NCBI RefSeq assembly: GCF_900637555.1
Contig: NZ_LR134378.1
Location: 320,001-384,000 of the forward strand
Source: Lautropia mirabilis
GTDB taxonomy: Bacteria; Pseudomonadota; Gammaproteobacteria; Burkholderiales; Burkholderiaceae_E
Reading direction: 5' to 3'
Length of the DNA: 64,000 nucleotides
A model generated the notes under the pieces. That model worked only from the letters and a program-made list of their open reading frames with translations. It was not told where the DNA came from and ran no database searches. A program made the translations under genes and the position numbers. Positions 26,259-35,560 of the stretch are shown here, piece after piece; the stretch's first letter is position 1, and each line of letters begins with the position of its first letter.

Positions 26259-27392
26259 TCAGGCGCGGGCGGGCGCGGCGCCCACCGGTTGCGCCATGTT
26301 CCAGACCTGCTGCCATTTGGGCAGCACGGCCTCCATCGAGTAGGTGGCCTCGGCCTCGCGCCGCGCAGCCTCGACCAGCGCCTGATAGCGGGCGCGGTCG
26401 CGCACCAGCGCCTCGGTCAGCTCGGCAAACGATGCGCCGGTGGGCTGCGCCTCGATGAGCGCGCCGCCGCGCTTCGCAGCACCGTCAATCATGTCGCCCA
26501 CCACTTCGCCGGCCCGGGAGATCATGGCCGGCATGCCGGCCTCCAGGGCCTCCATCAGCACATAGGGCTGCCCTTCCGGGTGCTGCGACGGCAGCCACAG
26601 CAGGTCGTTTTCAGCCAGCTTCGCACGGGTCTGCTCGGCCGGCACCCGGCCCACCAGCTCCACGCAGTCCTGAAGCCCCAGCGCGGCAATGCGCCCGGGA
26701 ATCTCGGATTCCAGCGGACCGGCGCCACAGAGCTGCAGACGCACCTGCACGCCACGATCCCGCAGGATCTTCATGGCGTCCAGACACTGCATGACGCCCT
26801 TTTCAGGCACGAAGCGGGCCAGGTACAGGATGCGGAAGGGATCATGCCCGCCGGGCGTGCGCTCGGGCACCGGTTCCATGAAGACGGCATTATTGACAGC
26901 CACGGCGGCCATGGCCGCCCGCCCACCAATGGCCCGGGACTGGGCCGGGCTCAGCACCACCACCCGGTCAGAAAGGTTCAGCACCCAGCGGGTGATGCGC
27001 CGCAGCCAGGTGCGGCCGTCATCGGGGCCATGCAGCATGCAGCCATGCACCTGATAAATGACGGGCACGCGCAGAAGACGCGACAGCAGCACGAATCCGC
27101 CGTCACGCACCACGCAGACCGGGCGCACCGAACTGTTGACGTGCGCCACCACCGGGCCGCCTTCGGCCTTGGCCTTTTTCAGGCGGCGTGCAAATTCGAG
27201 GTAATCGACCACCAGCCGACGCAATTGCGCCCAGGCACCCTTTTCTTCGGGGCGCCGTCCGATCTGGAAATAATCCAGCCGGACCGGCAGATGCTGCGCG
27301 ATTTCTTCCAGAATCAGCATGTGACGCGCAACCCCGCCCACCAGGCCGCGCGCGGGCCCGGTGGAAACCACGATGGATGGCGAATCTGCCAT
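26259..27392 (-). CDS. Glycosyltransferase family 4
   Basis: 377 aa GT-B transferase, probably adding a sugar to a lipid-linked polysaccharide intermediate at the cytoplasmic face. The N-terminal acceptor half contains GPARGLVGGVARHMLILEEI. The C-terminal donor half has LYLARFVPEKGV, LCGAGPLE and the EX7E-like stretch PEGQPYVLMEALEAGMP. The ATG at 27392 has GGGAG 5 bases upstream. It lies between the Wzc-like gene and the YvcK-like gene on the same strand. Sugar specificity cannot be read from sequence. Confidence 0.88.
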   Translation of the reverse strand: MADSPSIVVSTGPARGLVGGVARHMLILEEIAQHLPVRLDYFQIGRRPEEKGAWAQLRRLVVDYLEFARRLKKAKAEGGPVVAHVNSSVRPVCVVRDGGFVLLSRLLRVPVIYQVHGCMLHGPDDGRTWLRRITRWVLNLSDRVVVLSPAQSRAIGGRAAMAAVAVNNAVFMEPVPERTPGGHDPFRILYLARFVPEKGVMQCLDAMKILRDRGVQVRLQLCGAGPLESEIPGRIAALGLQDCVELVGRVPAEQTRAKLAENDLLWLPSQHPEGQPYVLMEALEAGMPAMISRAGEVVGDMIDGAAKRGGALIEAQPTGASFAELTEALVRDRARYQALVEAARREAEATYSMEAVLPKWQQVWNMAQPVGAAPARA

Positions 27393-27486
27393 GAAACTCC
27401 CTCTGTGCGAAGCGCAGCGCCGCCTGCACGGCACCGTGTGACGGAATGACGGAATCGGGCCGCTGCCACGGCACGGCCCCCATCGG

Positions 27487-27530
27487 AAAAAGCATCAGGG
27501 GAAGGCCCGAACGCTTTCAGGTCTTCCCCT
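27487..27530 (-). terminator. Hairpin after YvcK-like gene
   Basis: AGGGGAAG / CTTCCCCT stem with an 18-base loop. Reading leftward it is followed by GATGCTTTTT. It may separate the wecA-yvcK unit from the glycosyltransferase gene. Confidence 0.45.
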
Positions 27531-27573
27531 AATTGTGGGACAGGGGCCACAAGGAGCCCCGAACGGGATAGTT

Positions 27574-28590
27574 TTACTGGATTTTTCGAAACCCGTTTGT
27601 CGCTTCTAGTAAATGACGTAACTCTTGCAGCACCCGATGCGTGTCGTGATAAGCGCCGCCGTCCTGCATGCGTAAGAAATTGCCGGCAACCACCCGACAT
27701 CCGGCGTGACGCAGCGCATCGGGATCATGAGCGACCTGTCGCCAGCTTTCATCATTGGGCTGATTGCCCAGGTAATCGGGCGGAACTTCGCCGATATTCA
27801 CCAATACCGTATCGATGAACGGACGCTTCAAATGTTCATGCAACACGTTAACATGATCGGCGTCGGTAAAATTCTCAGTCTCGCCCAACTGGGTCATTAT
27901 GTTACATATATAGACCACCTCGGCCGTCGTACGGCAGATGGCCTCGCCAATCTCTTCCACCAGCAGATTGGGCAGGATGCTCGTATAAAGACTGCCCGGC
28001 CCCAGCACCACCAGGTCGGCATTCAGGATGGCCTCCGCCACCTGGGGCGAAGCGTTGCGGGCGGGTTCGCCCTGCATGGTGGTCAGCGCCACCTGGCGGA
28101 TGGGCTTGCGGCACAGCCCGATCTTCGATTCACCGCTGACGCAGCTGCCATCGGCGAAGGTGGCATGCAGCACCAGCGGCTCGGGCGCAGCCGGCAGGAT
28201 CCGTCCCTTGACCTGCATCCAGGCCGACAGCAGCGCCAGCGCCTCGGAAATGGAGCCGCGCATCTCCTTCAGCGCGGCAATGAGCAGGTTGCCGATGGCA
28301 TGGCCCGACAGGAAGGCATCGTCGGTGTCGAAGCGATACTGGAACAGCTCCAGCATCAGCGGGTCCAGATCGGCCAGCGCGCAGATGCAGTTGCGGATGT
28401 CGCCCGGCGGCACCACGTCGATGTAGTCGCGGATGATGCCGCTGCTGCCGCCGTCATCGGCCACCGTCACGATGGCCGAGATGTCCACGTCCAGCGTCTT
28501 CAGCCCGCGCAGGATCACCGGCAGGCCGGTTCCGCCACCGATGACGGCAACGCGAGGCTGGCCCGCGTCCGGGGCAGGTCTACCTTTCAG
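27574..28590 (-). CDS. YvcK/CofD-like (gluconeogenesis factor) family protein with CTG start
   Basis: About 338 aa. Family members bind UDP-sugars and affect cell-wall precursor metabolism. The nucleotide-binding motif VAVIGGGTGLP needs codons upstream of the first ATG/GTG/TTG-type start in the frame (GTG at 28518, which cuts the motif). The frame is open back to a stop at about 28697 with no ATG, GTG or TTG. I propose CTG at 28590-28588. It overlaps the upstream TGA as CTGA and is preceded by AGGTG. Other landmarks: VTVADDGGSSG, PPGDIRNC, SGHAIGNLL and LGPGSLYTS. Coupled to the WecA-like gene. Confidence 0.82.
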   Translation of the reverse strand: MKGRPAPDAGQPRVAVIGGGTGLPVILRGLKTLDVDISAIVTVADDGGSSGIIRDYIDVVPPGDIRNCICALADLDPLMLELFQYRFDTDDAFLSGHAIGNLLIAALKEMRGSISEALALLSAWMQVKGRILPAAPEPLVLHATFADGSCVSGESKIGLCRKPIRQVALTTMQGEPARNASPQVAEAILNADLVVLGPGSLYTSILPNLLVEEIGEAICRTTAEVVYICNIMTQLGETENFTDADHVNVLHEHLKRPFIDTVLVNIGEVPPDYLGNQPNDESWRQVAHDPDALRHAGCRVVAGNFLRMQDGGAYHDTHRVLQELRHLLEATNGFRKIQ

Positions 28591-29810
28591 AGCACACCTG
28601 CCTTCTTGTCGGAAGCGGCCTGTGCCGGCGTGTCGGCGCCAGCAGCCGCCGGTTGCGTCGTCGTGGGCCGGCCGCTGACGGGGCGGCCCGCGGCTTCATC
28701 CTCGCGGTCGATGCGCCGCCAGATCCAGTTGGTCCAGCCGATGAAGGCCAGCAGCGCCGCCACAAAGGTGCCGAACAGCACCGGTTCGGACACGCCCAGC
28801 GCCCAGCCGGTCACACCCACCAAGCCGCAGCAGAAGGCCGCCACGTGGATGACGAACACCGCCTGACCGGCCGTGCAGCCCAGCCGCTGCACCAGGTGGT
28901 GCAGGTGCTTCATGTCGGGCGTCATGGGAGTGACGCCGGCCAGGATGCGGCGGATGATGCAGGAAGCCGAGTCGGCCAGCGGCACGGCCACCACCCACAG
29001 GCACACCACCGGCTTGACGCTGGCGGCACCGTAGGCCGAGGTGACGTGAATGGCATACCAGGCCAGCGTGAAGCCCAGCAGCATGCTGCCGCTGTCGCCC
29101 AGGAAGGCGGCGGCCTTGCGCCGGAAGGGGCTGCGCAGGTTGAACCACAGGAAGCCCGCAATGCCGCCCAGCAGCGCCGCGGCCAGCGGGATCATGCTGC
29201 CCGCGTAGGGCGTCGGCTCCACGCTCAGCATGGCGGCATGGCGCGAGGAGATCATCAGCGCCACCATGAACCAGAACAGGCTGATGAAGCCCAGACCGCC
29301 GCACAGGCCGTCCGCGCCGTCGGTAAAGTTGACAGCATTGATGACCGCCACCGTGCCGATGATGCTGACGGGGAACATGATCCACCAGGCCGACACGTTG
29401 CCGATGCCCAGCACGTCGCCCACCGAGGGCAGGATCTGTCCGCCCAGCGTCACGCCGGCCAGTGCCGCCCCCAGCTGCACCATGGCGCGATAGCGCGCCC
29501 GGATGGGGTTGCGGTCGTCGAGCATGGCCACCACGAAGAGCAGGATGCCGCCCACCCAGTAGCCCAGCGGGGCGCGCTGTCCGGCCGGCGCCGCCAGCTG
29601 CAGCAGCACGGCCACGGCCAGGATGGACCAGCCGCCGATGAGCGGGATCTCGCCCTTGTGGGCCTTGCGGAAGTTGGGCTTGTCCACCCAGCCGGTGCGG
29701 CGAGCCACCGGCTTGAGCGCCAGCATCAGGAACAGGGACAGCAACGCTCCGACCAGGAATGTCGTCCAGGGAAACGAGGCCAGGAAGGCCCCCAGGTCAA
29801 GATCAGGCAT
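28587..29810 (-). CDS. WecA-type undecaprenyl-phosphate glycosyl-1-phosphate transferase
   Basis: 407 aa integral membrane enzyme of the MraY/WecA family. It likely starts repeat-unit assembly by moving a HexNAc-1-phosphate, commonly GlcNAc, onto undecaprenyl phosphate. About eleven hydrophobic segments are present. The catalytic motifs are AMLDDR (metal-binding Asp pair), NAVNFTDGADGL, FLGDSGSMLLGF and the His loop KHLHHLVQRLG. The tail after ~375 is Ala/Pro-rich. Its stop overlaps the start of the YvcK-like gene. It is divergent from the flippase gene at 30315. Confidence 0.93.
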   Translation of the reverse strand: MPDLDLGAFLASFPWTTFLVGALLSLFLMLALKPVARRTGWVDKPNFRKAHKGEIPLIGGWSILAVAVLLQLAAPAGQRAPLGYWVGGILLFVVAMLDDRNPIRARYRAMVQLGAALAGVTLGGQILPSVGDVLGIGNVSAWWIMFPVSIIGTVAVINAVNFTDGADGLCGGLGFISLFWFMVALMISSRHAAMLSVEPTPYAGSMIPLAAALLGGIAGFLWFNLRSPFRRKAAAFLGDSGSMLLGFTLAWYAIHVTSAYGAASVKPVVCLWVVAVPLADSASCIIRRILAGVTPMTPDMKHLHHLVQRLGCTAGQAVFVIHVAAFCCGLVGVTGWALGVSEPVLFGTFVAALLAFIGWTNWIWRRIDREDEAAGRPVSGRPTTTQPAAAGADTPAQAASDKKAGVL

Positions 29811-30314
29811 GGAAGGACACCGGAACGAAGTGCAACTGTGACTGGGAAGTGAGGAGAACGCGCACGCGCAGAAGATACCCCGTTACCGCGCGTCGAACAA
29901 TTTTACGCCATGCCCTGAAAATGGGCATTCAGAGCACGACATGAAGGATAAAGATTGTAGGCGAGCCCCGGCCGGACGCGTGCAGCCTCGCAGGACAGAG
30001 TTCACATCAATTTTGCAGATTGCAGCACTTCTTACACCGTCGCGCCCTCGTTAACAGGGAGCCCCCTTAATATCAACGTTCTCGGGTGATTTCCTGCCTG
30101 CCCATCTGACTGGCGTTCAGCAATACTCGGGCGCTTTCCCGCATGTGCCGCACTGCGGCCCGGACTCCGCCCTGCCCGTATCGTGCTTTCACATCGTGCA
30201 CAGCCCGGAGCCTTCATGCCTGTTGCATGCCGGTCCGTCACCTGCCGCATGCCATCGTTCCCTCACTCTTGCCAGGCACCCTGCCGGCCACGGCCGGTCC
30301 GTGCCACCTCCTCC
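29811..30314. other. Divergent intergenic region (wecA-like / flippase)
   Basis: About 500 bases without a supported gene. An inverted repeat ATGCCC / GGGCAT with loop TGAAAAT lies at 29910-29928. Promoters for both directions must lie here. The best leftward candidate is TTGTTC, 17 bp, TATCTT, which is weak. The frame upstream of the flippase ATG stays open to 30183 but shows no family similarity. Confidence 0.5.
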
Positions 30315-31676
30315 ATGGCGCGCCTGAAAACCAAGCTGCAGAGTTTCTACCGCACCCACCAGTCCTCGCTCTACACCTTCGTCATGCTGGCGGCCGAGCG
30401 CGTGCTCCAGATGTTCATCGGCCTCTGGATTGCCAGCCACATCGCCCGCCGCTTCGACCACGCCACCTTCGCAAACTGGCAGATTGCCATGTCGCTGTGG
30501 CTGGTGTTCGGCACCATCGGCAGCATCTCGGGCGAACGCGTGCTGCTGCCGCGCATCTGCGCCGAGCCGGCCGAGACCATGCCCCGGCTCTGGAACACCG
30601 CACTGGCGGCCAAGCTCATCAGCGGCCTGCTCACGGCCGTGCCGCTGGTGCTGTGGTGCGCCACCATGCCCGATCCCACCATCCTGCAGCTGGCCATCCT
30701 GTGGGCCGTGCAGCTGGTCATCGGGCAGCCGGTGTCGCTGGCCGTCCATGAATACTATGCCCACGAGAACTTCCGCTTCCCGCAGATTGCCCGCATCCTG
30801 GCCATGTTCTCGCGGCTGGGCATCGTGATGATCGTCATGTGGGTCAACGGTCCCGTCACCTGGGTGGTCTGGGGCTGGATCATCGAGATGCTCGTCATGA
30901 GTGCGCTCTTGTGCCGCAACTGGCTCTCCGACGCGCGCATCCGCCCCAGCCTCGTGGACTGGAAGCTCATGCGCGGCCTGTTCGCCCAGGGGGCGGCGCT
31001 GGCCGTGGCCTCCAGCGCCTCGGTGGCGCTGTCGCGCATCGACCGGGTCACGCTGGGCAAGACCATGCCGGCCGACGTGCTGTCGCAGTACGCCGCCGCC
31101 ATGACGCTGCTGGAAGCGGCCTTTGCCTTTGCCGCCATGCTGGCCGTGGTGGTGGGCGCCAAGACGCTCTTCAAGCCTGGCCTCATCAACCGCAACCATC
31201 ACATCGGCATCACCCTGTTTGCGGCCGGCATCGGCCTGGCGCTCACGCTGATGCTCGATCTCATCGCCAACCCGCTCATGACGGGCATCTACGGTGAGCG
31301 GTACGCCGATTCGGCCACCTACCTGCGCATTGCCGCCGGCCTGCTGCCGCTGGTCTTTGCCCAGGCCATCCTGCAGGCCCCGCTGCTCATCCGCGCCACC
31401 AAGACCTACCACGTCACCAAGGCCGTCACGGCCTTCGGGCTGGGCGTGGTGGTGGCCAGCTGGGCCGCCCACCACGAGCACTACACCTGGATCAGCGCCG
31501 GCGCCTACATCGGCTATCTCACGCTCATCGTCTTCGACCTGAACGAACTGCGCCGCCGCGCGGCCGAGCTGTACGGCATCGGCAGGCCGCCGGCCCCGGC
31601 CAACGCCCGGGAAGCCGAGGCTGAAGCCGTCGCGGTGACCGAAGCCGTGGCCGAGGCTGCTGACGCCCCCCAGTGA
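30315..31676 (+). CDS. Wzx-type polysaccharide flippase, copy 1
   Basis: 453 aa membrane protein with about 12 hydrophobic helices. It is expected to flip lipid-linked repeat units to the periplasm. Landmarks are the N-terminal SSLYTFVMLAAERVLQMFIG, and SSASVALSRIDRVTLGKTM where family members carry a conserved Asp/Arg helix. The Ala/Glu/Val-rich tail (EAEAEAVAVTEAVAEAA) is cytoplasmic and disordered. The ATG at 30315 was chosen because the 44-residue extension to 30183 is Cys/Pro/Arg-rich and non-hydrophobic. It is followed by a polymerase-type gene. Substrate unknown. Confidence 0.85.
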   Translation: MARLKTKLQSFYRTHQSSLYTFVMLAAERVLQMFIGLWIASHIARRFDHATFANWQIAMSLWLVFGTIGSISGERVLLPRICAEPAETMPRLWNTALAAKLISGLLTAVPLVLWCATMPDPTILQLAILWAVQLVIGQPVSLAVHEYYAHENFRFPQIARILAMFSRLGIVMIVMWVNGPVTWVVWGWIIEMLVMSALLCRNWLSDARIRPSLVDWKLMRGLFAQGAALAVASSASVALSRIDRVTLGKTMPADVLSQYAAAMTLLEAAFAFAAMLAVVVGAKTLFKPGLINRNHHIGITLFAAGIGLALTLMLDLIANPLMTGIYGERYADSATYLRIAAGLLPLVFAQAILQAPLLIRATKTYHVTKAVTAFGLGVVVASWAAHHEHYTWISAGAYIGYLTLIVFDLNELRRRAAELYGIGRPPAPANAREAEAEAVAVTEAVAEAADAPQ

Positions 31677-31804
31677 CAACCTGCCCGGACCCATGCCTGC
31701 CTGAACCTGCGCCCCGCTGACCCTGCATCGGCCCGGACCTCGCCCCGTCCGGCCAACGCGGACACCGGGGCGCTTGCGGCACCCACACACCCCGAACCGA
31801 ATCC

Positions 31805-33100
31805 ATGGCATCCACTGCAGCCACCCCCGACCTCATCGTCGCCCCCGGTCTGTCCCTGCGCACGCCGCAGCGCGTGCAGGGCTGGCTGCCGTGGGCCTTC
31901 TGGGTGGTCCTGTACTTCTTCCTGACCTACTTCGAGACCCAGAGCGTAGGGGGCGTGAAGTATGCGGTGCTCTGGCGCAGCGCCGTCTTCCTGCCGGCCC
32001 TCTTCATCATCTGGACCCACCCGCTGCCCATGGGGGCGCGGGCGCTGGCCTCGCTCTTCTGGGCCTATCTGTTCTTCTGCTTCGGACCCATCTGGGGCAT
32101 CGCGCTGGGCATCCCCGACGTCGCCTACTCGGTCAACCTGTCGTCCAACCGCATGTTCGTGCCCGTCATGCTGATGGCGCTGATGGCCCTGCGCTGGTAC
32201 CCCGTCGCCGATCTGGCCGTGCGGGTGTTCCCGCTCTTTCTGTGCCTCATCTCCATTCCGCTGCTGGCCGGCATCCTGCCGCCGGTGGGCCTGCAGTGGT
32301 CGCTGGCGGCCGTCTCGGGCATCGATCTCACCGCCTACAACAGCGTCTTCCAGAACCAGCACTCGGCTTCGCTCGCCCACGCCATTGCCGGCATCAGCGC
32401 CTTCACCCTGGCCGCGCGCTTTCCCGGCAAGCGCTCGCTCTTCTACCTGGCACTGGCCATGGGCTGCCTGGCCCTGTGCGTGCTCACCACGGCCCGCGCC
32501 GGCCTGCTGGGCATGATCCTCGGCCTCATCCTGGTGGCCATCTTCACCCGCAAGCTGAAGCTGCTGGCCGCCCCGGTCGCCCTGGTTTTCGTGGCGCTGC
32601 TCGTCACCGCCATGGTCAAGCCCGAGATGATCCAGATGGTGCAGAACCGGCTCACCGGCCAGACGCTCTACACCCGCGGCCCGAGTGCCGACACCCTCAC
32701 CAGCGGCCGCCTCACGCTGCAGGCCGGCGCCCTGCAAGGCTGGGCCGAAAGCGAGCCCCTGCAACTCATCTTCGGCGTGGGCCGCGAGGGCACCAAGAAC
32801 AACAACCTGCGCCTGAACGGCAGCCACCTCATTGCCCACAGCGCCTTCGTCGATGAACTCAGCGCCTACGGCATCGTCGGCTTCATGTCGCTGATGATCA
32901 CCCTCTTCATGGCCTATCGACTGGCCTGGCGAAACGCCCGATTGGGCTATCCGGCCGGGCTGGCCTGCCTGGTGGCGCTATGCGTCTTCGGCAGCCTGCA
33001 GGCCATGGACTACTCGTTCCAGAACATGCTCATCGGCATGCTGCTGGTGCTGGAAACACGTGCCGCCAGCATCAAACAGAATCAAACCGCAAGAGCTTGA
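31805..33100 (+). CDS. O-antigen ligase/polymerase (Wzy/WaaL)-like membrane protein, copy 1
   Basis: 431 aa with about 11 membrane helices and a large periplasmic loop (~275-345). Typical family features are QNQHSASLAHAIAG, LTTARAGLLGMI (Arg in helix) and HSAFVDELSAYGIVGF, where the conserved His-x-x-x-Asp/Glu near the loop end is expected. It could polymerise repeat units (Wzy) or attach chains (WaaL); sequence alone does not decide. It lies 128 bases after a flippase and before a WecG/TagA-type transferase. Confidence 0.85.
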   Translation: MASTAATPDLIVAPGLSLRTPQRVQGWLPWAFWVVLYFFLTYFETQSVGGVKYAVLWRSAVFLPALFIIWTHPLPMGARALASLFWAYLFFCFGPIWGIALGIPDVAYSVNLSSNRMFVPVMLMALMALRWYPVADLAVRVFPLFLCLISIPLLAGILPPVGLQWSLAAVSGIDLTAYNSVFQNQHSASLAHAIAGISAFTLAARFPGKRSLFYLALAMGCLALCVLTTARAGLLGMILGLILVAIFTRKLKLLAAPVALVFVALLVTAMVKPEMIQMVQNRLTGQTLYTRGPSADTLTSGRLTLQAGALQGWAESEPLQLIFGVGREGTKNNNLRLNGSHLIAHSAFVDELSAYGIVGFMSLMITLFMAYRLAWRNARLGYPAGLACLVALCVFGSLQAMDYSFQNMLIGMLLVLETRAASIKQNQTARA

Positions 33101-33436
33101 GCACACAAGGAAATAGCTCACACTATTTATTCGGAACTTTCTTACAAACTAACAGTCTCCATCGGGTTTGAAAAAGTTTGTCTACGGGACAGTCTCTCGG
33201 GCCGATCCCTTACAAAGACAGCCATATTCACTTACAGACCCGCGAGAAGACACTTACATCTGGGGATGATCCGGCCGGGGCAAACATGAGAGATTGGGGC
33301 AATCCGAAAGTCCGGCGCCCGCTGCCAGGAAAGGCCTGAAAACGTCCCGCAAGCCGGTGCGTCCTCTGGCGGGACGCAAGGGGCGGTATCCGTCCAGGCC
33401 TTCCCAAGGGCGTTTCAGCTTCCGCCAGAGAAACCG
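33101..33436. other. Intergenic region before WecG-type gene
   Basis: About 335 bases. The first part (33101-33200) is markedly AT-richer than its surroundings. TTGAAA at 33168-33173 resembles a -35, but no convincing -10 follows. No JUMPstart/ops motif, gene or strong hairpin was seen. Confidence 0.4.
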
Positions 33437-34330
33437 ATGCCCAGCAAACCCCGAACCACACGGCTGTTCCATCAGGACGTCATCATCCAGCCCATGGAGC
33501 AGATCGCCGACCACTGTATCGACCTGGTCGAGACATGCCGCAGCACGGGCCGTCGCCCGGCGCTGGTCTTTGCCATGAATCCCGAGAAATCCATGCAGTC
33601 GCACCGGGATCCTGTCATTCGCCAGCTGCTGCAGCAGTCCGATGTGCTCATCCCCGACGGCATTGGCACCTGCATCGGTGCCCGCATCCTCAACGGCGTG
33701 CGCATCAAGCGCGTGCCCGGTTCGGAACTCATGCCCGAACTCTGTACCCGCGCCGAGCGCGAAGGCCTGTCCATCTACCTGTACGGTGCCTCGCCCGAAT
33801 CCAACGCGGGCGCCCTCAAGACCATCCGCGCCACCTGGCCCCGCCTGCGCATTGCCGGTGCCAGCCACGGCTTCATGCCGCCCGGCACCCTCGAAGACCT
33901 CTCGCGCCTCTACAGCCCCGAGGCCGCCGACACCGTGGCTGCCCGCATTGCCGCGGCCCGCCCCGACATCGTGTTCGTGGGCCTGGGCAGCCCGCGCCAG
34001 GAACGCTGGATGGCCGACATCGGCACCCACCTGCCGGTAGGCCTCTTCCAGGGCGTGGGCGGCACCATCGACGTGCTCTCCGGCGTGGCCAGACGCGCGC
34101 CCCCCTTCTGGCGCAACCTGGGCCTGGAATGGTTCTACCGCCTCATGGAGAACCCCAAGCGGTGGCGCCGCCAGATGGCACTGCCTCGCTACCTGAGCCT
34201 CGTCATGCGCCTGAAGATGGCTCCGTCCCAGCGCCATGACGGCAGCAGCGGCACCGGCAACGTGCCTGCCTCCCCCACCCTCACCGGTGGCCATGGCAGC
34301 GCCCATTCGCCCTCCACCCTCACCGGCTGA
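33437..34330 (+). CDS. WecG/TagA/CpsF family glycosyltransferase
   Basis: 297 aa. Family members add the second sugar (for example N-acetylmannosamine or its uronic acid) to lipid-linked GlcNAc. Landmarks are FAMNPEKSMQSHRDP, LIPDGIGTCIGARILNG, LYLYGASP-type sequence (YLYGASPESN), VGLGSPRQERWM and GVGGTIDVLSG, plus FWRNLGLEWFYRLMENP near the end. The Pro/Thr/Ser tail is extra. The epimerase gene next door is consistent with a ManNAc-type donor. Confidence 0.92.
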   Translation: MPSKPRTTRLFHQDVIIQPMEQIADHCIDLVETCRSTGRRPALVFAMNPEKSMQSHRDPVIRQLLQQSDVLIPDGIGTCIGARILNGVRIKRVPGSELMPELCTRAEREGLSIYLYGASPESNAGALKTIRATWPRLRIAGASHGFMPPGTLEDLSRLYSPEAADTVAARIAAARPDIVFVGLGSPRQERWMADIGTHLPVGLFQGVGGTIDVLSGVARRAPPFWRNLGLEWFYRLMENPKRWRRQMALPRYLSLVMRLKMAPSQRHDGSSGTGNVPASPTLTGGHGSAHSPSTLTG

Positions 34331-34440
34331 CGCCATCCCTGACGCCGGCAGGCTGCCCCACGGGTTCCGCCCCCGGGCCCTGCCGGAAGCCCTGTCCACC
34401 ACCGCCACACGCTCACGCTCCCGTTCACGCTCCGTCCAAC

Positions 34441-35559
34441 ATGACCCCCATCGACATCACCCTGGTTGCCGGCGCACGGCCCAACTTCATGAAGATCGCC
34501 CCGCTCATCCGTGCATTCGGCAAGCGGGCCGGGAAGGTGCGCCACCGACTGGTCGACACCGGCCAGCACAGCGACCCGGGCATGAACCGCATCTTCTTCG
34601 AGGAACTGGGCATCCCCGAACCCGACACCCGCCTCGAAGCCGGCGGCAGCACCCACGCCGAGGTCACCGCCCGGGTCATGGTGGCCATGGAGCGGGAACT
34701 CACCGAGCATCCCGCCCACGGCGTGCTGGTGGTGGGCGATGTCAACTCCACGCTGGCCGCCGCCATCACCGCCAAGAAGCTGCAGCGCGTGCTCATCCAC
34801 GTCGAGGCCGGCCTGCGCAGCGGCGACCGCGGCATGCCTGAAGAAATCAACCGGCTGGCCACCGACGCCATCACCGACCTGTTCTTCGTCACCGAGCCCT
34901 CCGGCCACGAGGCCCTGCTGCGCGAGGGGCACCCCGCCGATCGCATCCACTTCGTCGGCAACGTGATGATCGACAACCTCTTCCATCAGATCCAGCGGCT
35001 GGAGGCCAACCCTGCCAGCGGCGGCCGGGGCGCCGCCCTGCGTGCCGAACTGGGCAGCACGCCCTATGGCGTCGTCACACTGCACCGCCCCTCCAACGTC
35101 GACCATCCCGAGAAGCTGGCCGGCATGGTGGGCGTGCTGCGCACGCTGGCCAAGGACCTGCCGCTGGTCTTCCCGGTGCACCCGCGCACCCGCGCCAGCC
35201 TGGAAAGGCACCGCATCGAACTCGGCCCGAACATCCGCACCACACCGCCGCTGTCCTACATGGAATTCCTCAGCCTCTGGAAGGATGCGCAGATCATCCT
35301 CACCGACAGTGGCGGCCTGCAGGAGGAATCCAGCGCCGTGGGCGTGCGCTGCGTCACCCTGCGTGACAGCACCGAGCGCCCCGTCACCATCACCGACGGA
35401 ACCAATGTTCTGGCCGGAACCAACCCCGCCCACATCCTGGAAGTGGCTCGTGCTGCCCTTTCGCAGCCAGCCTCGGGCAAGCGTCCGCTGCTGTGGGACG
35501 GACGCGCTGCCGAACGCATCCTCGATGTGATCGTCGACTCTCCCCTGTTTGCCCAATGA
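34441..35559 (+). CDS. wecB: UDP-N-acetylglucosamine 2-epimerase (non-hydrolysing) family
   Basis: 372 aa GT-B-fold epimerase inverting C2 of a UDP-HexNAc (GlcNAc to ManNAc, or a diacetamido-uronic acid as in WbpI). Visible are GARPNFMKIAPLI, TGQHSDPGM, GDVNSTLAAA, HVEAGLRSGDRGMPEEINR, TLHRPSNVD and LTDSGGLQEE. It has HVEAGLR and TLHR rather than the GHRREN of E. coli WecB, closer to the WbpI-like branch. With the WbpB/D/E-like genes nearby, a WbpI role is a serious alternative. The next gene begins 1-2 bases after its stop. Confidence 0.88.
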   Translation: MTPIDITLVAGARPNFMKIAPLIRAFGKRAGKVRHRLVDTGQHSDPGMNRIFFEELGIPEPDTRLEAGGSTHAEVTARVMVAMERELTEHPAHGVLVVGDVNSTLAAAITAKKLQRVLIHVEAGLRSGDRGMPEEINRLATDAITDLFFVTEPSGHEALLREGHPADRIHFVGNVMIDNLFHQIQRLEANPASGGRGAALRAELGSTPYGVVTLHRPSNVDHPEKLAGMVGVLRTLAKDLPLVFPVHPRTRASLERHRIELGPNIRTTPPLSYMEFLSLWKDAQIILTDSGGLQEESSAVGVRCVTLRDSTERPVTITDGTNVLAGTNPAHILEVARAALSQPASGKRPLLWDGRAAERILDVIVDSPLFAQ

Positions 35560-35560
35560 G

